From CAYRVX01 sp964642165 (GTDB lineage: Bacteria > Planctomycetota > Phycisphaerae > SM23-33): a stretch of 9,456 bases of DNA. Each line of letters starts with the position of its first letter. Positions within the stretch are counted from its first letter, which is position 1. Positions 1 through 7,325 of this stretch are shown in pieces. The notes under the pieces were generated by a model that was given only the letters and a program-made list of their open reading frames with translations, ran no database searches and was not told where the DNA came from. The stretch lies in contig CAZXOC010000286.1 of NCBI GenBank assembly GCA_964642165.1, positions 1 through 9,456 of the forward strand. The letters run 5' to 3'. Position numbers and translations under genes: made by a program.

Positions 1-27
1 TACTGGGCCCGCCAGCGGGCGGCCTGA

Positions 28-50
28 CGACCTGCCAGCAAATCAGGTCG
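28..50. other. Inverted repeat upstream of the ABC ATPase gene
   Basis: Perfect 7-base arms CGACCTG (28-34) and CAGGTCG (44-50) surround a 9-base loop. No T run follows, so it is not a convincing intrinsic terminator. It lies about 27 bases before the candidate promoter of the ATPase gene and could be an operator or the end of an upstream transcript; the sequence does not decide. No coding region is recognisable in 1-142. Confidence 0.3.
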
Positions 51-76
51 CTCACCGCCGACGGGACGATTCGCCC

Positions 77-104
77 TTGACGGGCGGGCGCCAAACGGCA
101 TACT
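77..104 (+). promoter_or_regulatory. Candidate sigma-70-type promoter of the ABC ATPase gene
   Basis: A -35-like TTGACG (77-82, five of six consensus bases) and a -10-like CATACT (99-104, four of six) are separated by 16 bases. Transcription would begin near 111, giving a leader of about 30 bases before the ATG at 143. The spacing is slightly short and the call rests on sequence only. Confidence 0.4.
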
Positions 105-142
105 GGACGCGCTGAAGGACCCGACAACAAAGGGAACCGGCC

Positions 143-1276
<1,134 letters not shown>

Positions 1277-1589
1277 GCCGCCTCGCCGGGGCCGAACGAC
1301 CTCAAGGCCCGCATCGGAAAGCGGTTGGGGGCGTCCCCGTCGCGAGATGCGGCCGGCTCGACCCCGCCGCCCCCAGCGAGTGATGATGCCTTTCGGCAAC
1401 GTCGGGTTGCCCCATGTCAACGCGCCGCGCCGGCCGTTCCGCCGCCGGCCATCGGCCAGCGCCGGCTCGCAACCGAACGTAACCACCGCTACGTACGACA
1501 CGTCCGGCTGCCTGCCGCCCGGACCACCCCCCCCACGGCCGTAACGGCACCTCATTTGCCTCCTGGGGAAGTCGGTGGAGAGGTTCCCT
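1277..1589. other. Non-coding gap with a nested hairpin after the ABC ATPase gene
   Basis: No coding region with a plausible start, ribosome site and recognisable protein is seen in these 313 bases. Arms CCGCATC (1309-1315) and GATGCGG (1346-1352) are perfect 7-base complements. They enclose a smaller hairpin with GGGG and CCCC arms around CGT. It begins about 30 bases after the ATPase stop and could act as a factor-dependent or structure-only terminator, but no T run follows. The rest is featureless GC-rich sequence up to the ribosome site of the next gene, and no convincing promoter was found. Confidence 0.35.
1577..1583 (+). promoter_or_regulatory. Ribosome binding site fixing the start of the PilZ gene
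   Basis: GGAGAGG lies six bases before the ATG at 1590. It favours that ATG over the in-frame GTG at 1575, which overlaps the site itself. Confidence 0.7.
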
Positions 1590-1919
1590 ATGCCCCAAAA
1601 GGACCGGCGTCGATTCCGCCGCGCCCGGCTCCGTCTACGGATCGCTCGCTTGGAGGGCCTCGGCCAAGGCCGCGGGAGGGAGGATCTCTGGACCACGGAC
1701 GTTTCGGCCGGCGGCATGTTCTTCCACGCGCCGCTCGTCGACGAGCCGGCCGTCGGAACCAACCTGACGTTCGAGCTGAGGGTTCCTCCCGGCGAAGGCT
1801 ACTCCAGTTCCGCCGGGAAGGTCCGCGGCTCCGGGAAGGTCATCCGCGCGGTCGCCGGCGGCGGGGCGGGCACGGGCCTGGCCGTCCAGTTCACGCGCCC
1901 GCTGGCGCTGGACTTCTAG
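1590..1919 (+). CDS. Small PilZ-domain protein
   Basis: A 109-residue protein made almost entirely of one PilZ domain, the small beta-barrel that in many bacteria binds cyclic di-GMP and alters motility, polysaccharide export or gene expression. Both ligand-binding signatures are present: an arginine cluster with the RxxxR spacing at residues 6-11, and DxSxxG at 37-42 (D37, S39, G42). The end (residues about 80-109) ends in a strand of the type LAVQF, usual for the closing part of the barrel. There is no signal peptide or membrane segment, so it should be cytoplasmic. The ATG was chosen over an upstream in-frame GTG because a strong ribosome site precedes it. No cyclase or phosphodiesterase lies nearby. 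The effector it controls is unknown; binding of cyclic di-GMP is expected from the motifs but not shown. Confidence 0.82.
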   Translation: MPQKDRRRFRRARLRLRIARLEGLGQGRGREDLWTTDVSAGGMFFHAPLVDEPAVGTNLTFELRVPPGEGYSSSAGKVRGSGKVIRAVAGGGAGTGLAVQFTRPLALDF

Positions 1920-2076
1920 CGCCGCCGCCCCGGCCAATCGGTCCGGGTTCTCCTGCGCCCCGATGGCAGACAGGTGGTTCCCTTCCACGCGAAGTTCCTG
2001 TAAGATCACCTGCCGATCCGGCCGATCCCCTCGCGGGAGACCCCGGTCGAGCACGAAGCATGGGTTCGGCCGCCGA

Positions 2077-2097
2077 CGGGCAGCGCAATGGTGCCCG
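2077..2097 (+). other. Hairpin in the leader region of the LuxR-type gene
   Basis: Arms CGGGCA (2077-2082) and TGCCCG (2092-2097) are perfect complements around a 9-base loop, in the 259-base gap between the PilZ gene and the LuxR-type gene. If transcription starts upstream, this would sit in the 5' leader about 80 bases before the start codon. It matches no riboswitch class that I recognise. In such GC-rich DNA a six-base stem can arise by chance. Confidence 0.25.
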
Positions 2098-2170
2098 GCG
2101 GCGGGTTGGTCCAGGCAGGGAAGCCGGCAGCACCACGCCAACGGAGGGCAGAGCCGACACGCAAGCGATC

Positions 2171-2174
2171 AGGG
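2171..2174 (+). promoter_or_regulatory. Ribosome binding site deciding the LuxR-type gene start
   Basis: AGGG is placed four bases before the ATG at 2179. The frame is open further upstream (an in-frame ATG at 1963), but the extra residues there are basic, low-complexity and unlike a receiver domain, so the ATG at 2179 is preferred. Confidence 0.5.
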
Positions 2175-2178
2175 ACAT

Positions 2179-2925
2179 ATGTCCGCGCCACTTCGAGGGA
2201 ACGTTTCCGAACCGCGCACGCTGCCGTCCGCCGCGCCCGCCCCGCCGGCCGCCCCGGGCCAAGCGGCGCCGCCCGTCTGCCTCGTCGGCGGCAAGCGGAT
2301 CCTCCGAAGCGCCCTTCGAGAGCTCCTGCGAGCCCACGGGCTCCCCGTCGCCGCCAGCTTCGGCGACGCGGCGTCCTTCGGCCGGGCGCTGCTCGATCCC
2401 GCCGCCGAGGCGACCGGGCTGGTGATCCTGATCCTCTCCGGGGAGGCCTTCCAGAGCCTCCACCGCGTCCACGACATCCTGGGCAGCGCTCGCAGCGAGC
2501 CCGCGCTCGTCGTCCTCTCCGACCGCGCCTCTCGCGGGCAGGTCTACGCCGCCCTGCGGCTCGGCGCCAAGGCGTACGTCGACCTCGACGCCGAGTCGGA
2601 GGAGCTGCTCCGCGCGGTTCGCATGGCAGCCGGGGGCAACGTGTACCTCTCCCCCGAGATCACGCAGTTGCTGGTCAACGACATCGCCGGCGCGACGGAC
2701 CCGTCCCGCGCCGCGCGGCGCCCCGGCGCGGCGCTCAGCCCCCGCGAGGTGGAGGTGGTGCAACTGCTCTGCGAGGGCCTCAGCAGCAGGGAGGCGGCCT
2801 GCCGGCTCCACATCTCCACGAAGACCGTGGAGAACCACCGCTACAAGATCTACCGCAAGTGCGAGGTGGACGGCATCGCCGCCCTCATGCGCCACGCGAT
2901 CCAGCACGGGCTGATCGCGATCTGA
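2179..2925 (+). CDS. LuxR-family transcriptional regulator with a degenerate receiver domain
   Basis: A 248-residue DNA-binding regulator. Residues 10-32 are a proline/alanine-rich linker. Residues about 33-170 have the length and pattern of a response-regulator receiver, and residues 186-248 form a NarL/FixJ-type helix-turn-helix beginning LSPREVEVVQLL, with the recognition-helix signature STKTVENH (213-220). The receiver lacks its active site: the acidic pair after the first strand is GG (37-38), no aspartate stands at the end of the third strand (around 85-86), and the usual lysine after the fifth strand is leucine 136. Only the serine of the fourth strand (S114) is kept. It is therefore probably not phosphorylated, and no histidine kinase is adjacent. 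The oxidoreductase gene 49 bases downstream on the same strand is a plausible co-transcribed partner or target. Signal and target DNA are unknown. Confidence 0.85.
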   Translation: MSAPLRGNVSEPRTLPSAAPAPPAAPGQAAPPVCLVGGKRILRSALRELLRAHGLPVAASFGDAASFGRALLDPAAEATGLVILILSGEAFQSLHRVHDILGSARSEPALVVLSDRASRGQVYAALRLGAKAYVDLDAESEELLRAVRMAAGGNVYLSPEITQLLVNDIAGATDPSRAARRPGAALSPREVEVVQLLCEGLSSREAACRLHISTKTVENHRYKIYRKCEVDGIAALMRHAIQHGLIAI

Positions 2926-2974
2926 TCGCCGCGGGCGCTGCCCGCACGGTCCCGGATCGCCCGAGGACCCGGCC

Positions 2975-4330
2975 ATGGAGACCGTCAACGAGCCCGCCAG
3001 GGCCGTGCCCGTCGCCCAGGACGTCGACCTGTGCGTCGTGGGCGCAAGCTGCACGGGCGTGTTTGCCGCCGTCGCGGCGGCCCGCCTCGGCCTGCGCGTC
3101 GCCATCGTGGAGGCCAACGGCTTCTTCGGCGGCGTCGCCACGGCCGCCCTGGTCAACGTCTGGCACGCCACCACGGACACGGAGTTCCGCCGGCAGATCA
3201 TCGCCGGGCTGACCACGGAGGTGGTCGAGCGGCTGGCGCGGCGGGGCGCGGCCGTCGTGCACGACCCCGACGCCCATCGCCACGCCGTGCTCAACACGGC
3301 GGAGCTGAAGATCGAGCTGGACGCGCTGGTCGTCGAGGCGGGCGTCCGGCCGCTGCTGCACGCGCGGTTCGTGCGTGCGATTCACGAGGGCGGGCGGGGC
3401 GACGCGGCGATCGTGGAGGACAAGTCCGGCCGGCGGGCCATCCGCGCGCGGGCCTTCATCGACGCGACGGGCGACGGCGACGTGATCGCCTCGATGGGCC
3501 TGACCCGCCGCAAGCTGGCGGGCCTCCAGCCGCCGACGTGCTGCGCCCACGTCTACGGCATCGACGAGCTCGCCAAGGCGAACCCGGACTTCGACCTGGC
3601 GGGCGCCGTCTTCGACCCGCGTCACGGCGCCGACGTGCCGCACGGGTTCCTCTGGGCCTCGCGGGTGGCCAACCTGCCGGGCGTGCGGATGGTCGCCGGC
3701 ACGCGCATCCCCGGGGCCGACTGCGCCGACGCCGACGAGCTGACCCGCGCCGAGATCGAGGGCCGCCGCCAGGTCCGCGCGATCTGCGACGTCCTGCGGT
3801 CGCTGCCGGGCGGGCGGGACGTGGCGCTGGCGGCCCTGCCCGCCTGCCTCGGCATCCGCGAGACCCGCCACGCCGACTGCCTCCACACGCTCACCGAGGC
3901 GGAGGTCCTCCGCGGCGTCCGCTTCGACGACGCCGTCGCCAACGGCAGCTACCGCGTCGACGTCCACCACGGCGGCAAGGCCGGCCTGACCTTCCGCTAC
4001 CTCGACGGGCGCGAGGTCTACCTCGCCCCGGGCGAGCCGCGCGTCGAGCGCCGCTGGCGTCCCCCGGCCGACGAGGACCCCACCTTCTACCAGGTCCCCT
4101 ACCGCAGCCTCGTGCCCCGGGGGGCCGAGAACGTTCTCGTCGCCGGGCGGCTGATCGACGCCGACCGCGGCGCCTACGGCGCGATCCGCGTGATGGTCAA
4201 CTGCAACCAGACGGGCCAGGCCGCCGGGGCCGCCGCCTTCCTCGCCCTCGACCGGGGCACGAGCGTCGCCGACGTGGACCCCGCCGCCCTGCGCCGCACG
4301 CTCGCCGACCAGGGCGCCGCCGTCATCTGA
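2975..4330 (+). CDS. FAD-dependent oxidoreductase, FAD_oxidored family
   Basis: A 451-residue flavoprotein, expected in the cytoplasm since no signal peptide is visible. The Rossmann FAD-binding fold starts at residue 17; its phosphate loop reads GASCTG (23-28) in place of the usual GxGxxG, and the second strand ends in glutamate 46 followed by an FGG turn. Further family marks are DATGDGD (163-169), GIRETRH (293-299) and the C-terminal FAD closure NVLVAGR (386-392 region) with GQAAGAAAFLA (414-424). Members are common in Planctomycetota and Lentisphaerae and are mostly uncharacterised; the substrate here cannot be read from sequence. The ATG is preceded by GAGGA (2963-2967) at seven bases. 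It lies 49 bases after the LuxR-type gene and may share its transcript. A geranylgeranyl-reductase-like or other flavoprotein role is possible but less likely. Confidence 0.85.
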   Translation: METVNEPARAVPVAQDVDLCVVGASCTGVFAAVAAARLGLRVAIVEANGFFGGVATAALVNVWHATTDTEFRRQIIAGLTTEVVERLARRGAAVVHDPDAHRHAVLNTAELKIELDALVVEAGVRPLLHARFVRAIHEGGRGDAAIVEDKSGRRAIRARAFIDATGDGDVIASMGLTRRKLAGLQPPTCCAHVYGIDELAKANPDFDLAGAVFDPRHGADVPHGFLWASRVANLPGVRMVAGTRIPGADCADADELTRAEIEGRRQVRAICDVLRSLPGGRDVALAALPACLGIRETRHADCLHTLTEAEVLRGVRFDDAVANGSYRVDVHHGGKAGLTFRYLDGREVYLAPGEPRVERRWRPPADEDPTFYQVPYRSLVPRGAENVLVAGRLIDADRGAYGAIRVMVNCNQTGQAAGAAAFLALDRGTSVADVDPAALRRTLADQGAAVI

Positions 4331-4349
4331 TGGCAGGCGCGGCCTGCTG

Positions 4350-4365
4350 CCGGGGGCGCCCCCGG
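4350..4365 (+). terminator. GC-rich palindrome just after the oxidoreductase gene
   Basis: A perfect 16-base palindrome, CCGGGGGCGCCCCCGG, starts 20 bases after the oxidoreductase stop codon. It would fold into a very stable short hairpin. No T run follows, so it would have to stop transcription without a U tract or act as an end-stabilising or Rho-assisted site. The position supports a terminator role; the missing T run argues for caution. Confidence 0.4.
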
Positions 4366-4535
4366 AGAGGCCGGAGCCGCCGCCGAAACTCGGAATACTC
4401 GGCGTTTGGCTTCGTTCCGCCACCCGGCCGGGGGCCTCGGGCCGGCCAGCGAGGCCTGGCGGCTGATTGTCCGATCCCTCCGCAATAAGCAGTAAGCGAT
4501 ACGGTTTTAAGTCCTTGTTTAAAAGGTGGCTATAG

Positions 4536-4580
4536 AAAAAAGCTGTTTGTGTCAACATGGATTCAAGTTGACACAATCAG
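4536..4580 (-). terminator. Intrinsic terminator of the minus-strand operon
   Basis: Read on the minus strand, CTGATTGTGTCAAC (4580-4567), a ten-base loop, and GTTGACACAAACAG (4556-4543) pair at 13 of 14 positions. They are followed by one C and six T (4541-4536). This is the layout of a Rho-independent terminator, although the stem is unusually AT-rich for this genome. It lies about 90 bases beyond the phosphatase stop codon. On the plus strand no T run follows the stem, so it should work in one direction only. Confidence 0.72.
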
Positions 4581-4668
4581 GACACATCCCGGGGCGGACG
4601 GCCAGGGCGATGGCATGGGGCGGTTCCGCCGGGACGGGGGCCCGTGCGGGTCGGCATCGAGGGCTCGG

Positions 4669-5925
4669 CTACAGCCGCCGGAGGACCACGGCGGTCAGGT
4701 CGTCGGCCTGGGGAAGCTCCCCCGCGTAGGACATGACCGTGTCGCGGAGGGTCTCGATCATCTCGTGGGCGGGCCCGTCGCGGCGGCCGCGCAGCAGCTC
4801 CATCACCCGGTCGATGCCGAACTGCTCGCCGGAGGCGTCGACGGCCTCGAACAGCCCGTCCGTCAGGATCGCCGCGAAGTCGCCCGGGCGAAGCTCGTGC
4901 CGGATGACCGTCTCGAAGTGCACGCCGTCGAAGACCCCCAGCGGCACGCCGGTGGCGGTCTCCTGGAGGAACTCGTCGGCCTGGTAGTCGTAGAGCAGGA
5001 TGGGCCCGTGCCCCGCCGAGGCGAACGTCAGGCAGGACGCGCCGGCGTCGAGGACGCCCAGGAAGCAGGTGACGAACCGCCCGTCGCCGAGGTCGGCGGC
5101 CAGGAGGTCGTTGACGGTGTCGAGCACGACGCGCACGTCGGCGGTCTGGCCGCTGAGGGCCCGCAGCATCGCGCGCGTCTCGGCGATGACCAGCGCCGGG
5201 CCGATGCCGTGCCCGGTGGCGTCGGCGACGACGGTGGCGAGGCGCCCGTCGTCCAGGGGGATGAAGTCGTAGATGTCGCCGCCGGTCTCGTCGGCGGGCT
5301 GGCTGAACCCGGCGATGTCGAAGCCGGGCAGCTTCGGGTCGGCCTCGGGCAGCAGGCCCTGCTGGATCTCCCGGGCGATCTCGAGCGCCCGCTGCATCCG
5401 CTGCTTCTCGAGGTAGTGGCGGATGAGGTTGGCGCGTTGGATGGCCACGCCGGCTTGGGCGGCGAGCGTCTCGGCCAGCGCGATGTCGTACGCCCGGAAG
5501 GCCCCGGACTTCTTGTTGAGCACCTCCAGCACGCCGACGAGATCGCCGGCGTAGTCGCACAGCGGTACGGCGAGGATGTTGCGCGTCCGGAAGCCCGTGT
5601 GGCGGTCGAAGTCGCGGTTGAACCGCTCGTCGGCGTAGGCGTCGGGGACGTTGAGGACGCCCTTGCCGCGGATGCACGCCCCGGCGATGCCCCTGTCGGC
5701 GGGCATGCGGATCTCTTCGGACTTGTGGGCGATGCGGCTGACGAGCTGATCGCGCTCGGCGTCGTAGAGGAACAGGGTGGCCCGCTCCGCGGCGAGCAGC
5801 TCCATGCTGCGGTCGATGATCGTACCCAGCAGGTCGTCGAGGTCGGCGGCGGCCACCATCGAACGCGTGATCTCGAGGACCTTCTGGAGGTCCAGGAGCT
5901 TCGTGCTGTCGTCCGGCTCGGTCAT
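4669..5925 (-). CDS. GAF domain plus SpoIIE/PP2C-type serine phosphatase
   Basis: A 418-residue soluble phosphatase with an N-terminal sensor. Residues about 25-165 form a GAF domain close to the cyclic-nucleotide phosphodiesterase type, with TGFRTRNILAVPL (110-122) and NKKSGAFRAYD (137-147). A short helical linker with heptad-like character (165-192) leads to a SpoIIE/PPM domain (about 200-418). Its metal and catalytic motifs are GGDIYD (215-220), DATGHG (235-240), AGHGP (304-308), LTDGLFEA (354-361) and ADDLT (407-411). Such proteins remove phosphate from serine or threonine, typically on anti-sigma-factor antagonists of the STAS type, but none is encoded nearby. The frame is open far upstream, but homology begins at the ATG at 5925, 11 bases after the LarA-like gene ends, so translation is probably coupled; no strong ribosome site is seen. 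It is the last gene of the operon. Confidence 0.9.
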   Translation of the reverse strand: MTEPDDSTKLLDLQKVLEITRSMVAAADLDDLLGTIIDRSMELLAAERATLFLYDAERDQLVSRIAHKSEEIRMPADRGIAGACIRGKGVLNVPDAYADERFNRDFDRHTGFRTRNILAVPLCDYAGDLVGVLEVLNKKSGAFRAYDIALAETLAAQAGVAIQRANLIRHYLEKQRMQRALEIAREIQQGLLPEADPKLPGFDIAGFSQPADETGGDIYDFIPLDDGRLATVVADATGHGIGPALVIAETRAMLRALSGQTADVRVVLDTVNDLLAADLGDGRFVTCFLGVLDAGASCLTFASAGHGPILLYDYQADEFLQETATGVPLGVFDGVHFETVIRHELRPGDFAAILTDGLFEAVDASGEQFGIDRVMELLRGRRDGPAHEMIETLRDTVMSYAGELPQADDLTAVVLRRL

Positions 5926-5936
5926 GGGCGGCGAGC

Positions 5937-7325
5937 TCAAAGGCCTCCCTCGGCGGCGTCCGCCGCGGCGCCCGGCGGCGCCGGCGCGCCCGCCGAGCCG
6001 AGCCGCCCCGGGATGGGGAACGTCGTCCCCCCGGCCGGAAAGACCACCACCCGCCTCGGCCCGCGCGGCAGGAGGTGATCGGCCCGCGCGACGGCCTCGT
6101 CCATCGACGCGAGCACCTCCAGCCCGGGGAACGTCCCCCCGGAGGCGTGCAGCGCCGGGGAGAACATCAGCAGCGCGTTGCGGCAGAGCGTCCGCGCCGC
6201 CAGCCGCACGAAGAACGCCGCGTCCCCCGCCAGGGAGGGCACGGCCCGGGTCAGCAGCGAGCTGATCGCCTCGGGCCCGAGCAGGCGAAACAGCCGCCTC
6301 GTCCAGGCCGGGCTGAGGGGCCACGGCGGGGCCTTGACGCCATGCAGTCCCGCCTCGCACCTTCCGAGGCAGATGATCACGCCGTTCGGGCGAGCCGCCC
6401 AGAGGGTGTTCGGGATGCACTTGAAGCACTGCCACAGGTCGAAGTCGCGCGGGTGGGCGTTGGTGATGAGCACGTCGGCCGAGCCCGACGTGACGATGCC
6501 GCAGGCCACGGAGCACCTCTTGCGGAGCATGCGGAAGGTGGGCATGACGTCGCCGACGGCGATGGAGGTCGGTCGGTCCTGCTCGTCCAGGAGGAACTGG
6601 ACGGCGAAGCTGCGGCCCCCGGCGGCGTCGACGAGCCGCCCGCCGGCGTCGATCGCCGCCCGCATGGGATTCCGCGACACGTCGAGGCCGACGAGCTGGC
6701 GCGGGCGGCGCCCGATGCCGAGGCGGTGCAGCCCCCGGATCGTCTCCAGGTGGGCGCAGCCGGGGACGTACATCTTGTAGCCGCCGCCGAAGCCGGCCTG
6801 GAGGTGCGGCGTGACGGCGGAGATGACGATGCGCAAGCCGGCCGACACGACGCCTCGGTCGACCCAGACGGGCACCTTGGCGACCTCGCCGAGGTAGGCG
6901 TAGGCGGAGCGGTCGTGCCACGGGTTGCAGCGCCGGCGGATCCCCTCGGCGGCGGGTCCGAGCTTCCGGGCGGCCTGGCGGTCGGTCATGGGCGGGTGCA
7001 TGCCGCAGGCGAAGACAATCTCGATCCGGTCGTTGGCGATCCGGGCGTGGCGGATCTCCCGCATGAGAACGCCGAGGATCTCCGGGACGGGGCTGTGACG
7101 CGTGACGTCCTCGACGATCAGCACGACGCGCCCCCGTTGGCGGGCGGCCAGCAGCCGCCCCAGGGGCTCCCCCGCCGTCGGCTGCGTCAGCGCGCCGGCC
7201 AGGCGCTCGGGCCAGTCATCCGGCGCGGGCCGAAGCGATGGCCGGGCCACCTGCTCGACCGTCCAGTGATCGGGGAGAGAGACGTCAAGTTGCTCGTGCC
7301 CCCAGGGCACGGACAGGTCGGGCAT
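5937..7325 (-). CDS. LarA-family (DUF2088) nickel-pincer racemase/epimerase-like protein
   Basis: A 462-residue homologue of lactate racemase LarA, the cytoplasmic enzyme that interconverts 2-hydroxyacid stereoisomers with a nickel-pincer nucleotide (NPN) cofactor attached to lysine. The expected residues are all present: DVTR (73-76), catalytic histidine 110 in GMHPPMT, histidine 174 in TPHLQAGFGGGYK with cofactor-anchoring lysine 184, nickel-ligand-type histidine 200, and the late glutamine 299 and lysine 302 in WQCFK. This matches Lactobacillus LarA (H108, H174, K184, H200, Q295, K298) closely, so an active enzyme is likely. The substrate is not known, as the family also includes malate and other hydroxyacid racemases. 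The cofactor genes larB, larC and larE are not in the window. The ATG at 7325 overlaps the methyltransferase end by 41 bases; no later methionine would keep the N-terminus. The protein is some 30-40 residues longer than typical LarA, with a glycine/alanine-rich tail. Confidence 0.88.
   Translation of the reverse strand: MPDLSVPWGHEQLDVSLPDHWTVEQVARPSLRPAPDDWPERLAGALTQPTAGEPLGRLLAARQRGRVVLIVEDVTRHSPVPEILGVLMREIRHARIANDRIEIVFACGMHPPMTDRQAARKLGPAAEGIRRRCNPWHDRSAYAYLGEVAKVPVWVDRGVVSAGLRIVISAVTPHLQAGFGGGYKMYVPGCAHLETIRGLHRLGIGRRPRQLVGLDVSRNPMRAAIDAGGRLVDAAGGRSFAVQFLLDEQDRPTSIAVGDVMPTFRMLRKRCSVACGIVTSGSADVLITNAHPRDFDLWQCFKCIPNTLWAARPNGVIICLGRCEAGLHGVKAPPWPLSPAWTRRLFRLLGPEAISSLLTRAVPSLAGDAAFFVRLAARTLCRNALLMFSPALHASGGTFPGLEVLASMDEAVARADHLLPRGPRRVVVFPAGGTTFPIPGRLGSAGAPAPPGAAADAAEGGL

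Larger units (their letters stand above)
4331..4668. other. Convergent intergenic region, GC-rich then AT-rich
   Basis: No credible gene is seen between the oxidoreductase (+) and the phosphatase (-). The left half is GC-rich and full of short dyads. One is CGCCGA (4381-4386) with TCGGCG (4399-4404), and it contains a direct repeat ACTCGG at 4388-4393 and 4397-4402. From about 4490 to 4580 the composition switches abruptly to AT-rich and includes the dyad TTTTAA (4505-4510) / TTAAAA (4519-4524) and the terminator listed separately. The remainder, 4581-4668, shows nothing further. Confidence 0.6.

Noticed and set aside
1978..2006. Promoter of the LuxR-type gene: TTCCCT and TAAGAT spaced by 17 bases
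   Set aside because: Only three and four of six consensus bases match, which is within chance for this length of sequence.
2041..2130. Possible cyclic-di-GMP riboswitch before the LuxR-type gene, prompted by the nearby PilZ gene and a hairpin
   Set aside because: The conserved GEMM core sequences and paired tetraloop/receptor elements are not recognisable; only a simple six-base stem is seen.
1325..2425. Open frame on the plus strand spanning the first gap, the PilZ gene and the LuxR-type gene start
   Set aside because: Out of frame with two recognised proteins and made of Pro/Arg/Ala-rich low-complexity sequence.
4568..4573. Plus-strand -35 element TTGACA
   Set aside because: No -10 element lies 15-19 bases downstream and no plus-strand gene follows. 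The motif is part of the terminator stem and occurs on both strands because of the dyad.
2885..4576. Long open frame on the minus strand, antisense to the oxidoreductase gene
   Set aside because: It begins inside the terminator-like dyad, has no ribosome site or domain, and lies opposite a well-supported flavoprotein.
4549..6078. Long open frame on the plus strand, antisense to the phosphatase gene
   Set aside because: It mirrors the phosphatase gene in the opposite strand, reads as low-complexity Val/Gly/Asp/Glu-rich sequence and has no domain. High GC content produces such frames opposite real genes.
5926..6921. Upstream extension of the phosphatase frame
   Set aside because: It runs out of frame through the LarA-like gene. 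GAF homology begins only after the ATG at 5925.
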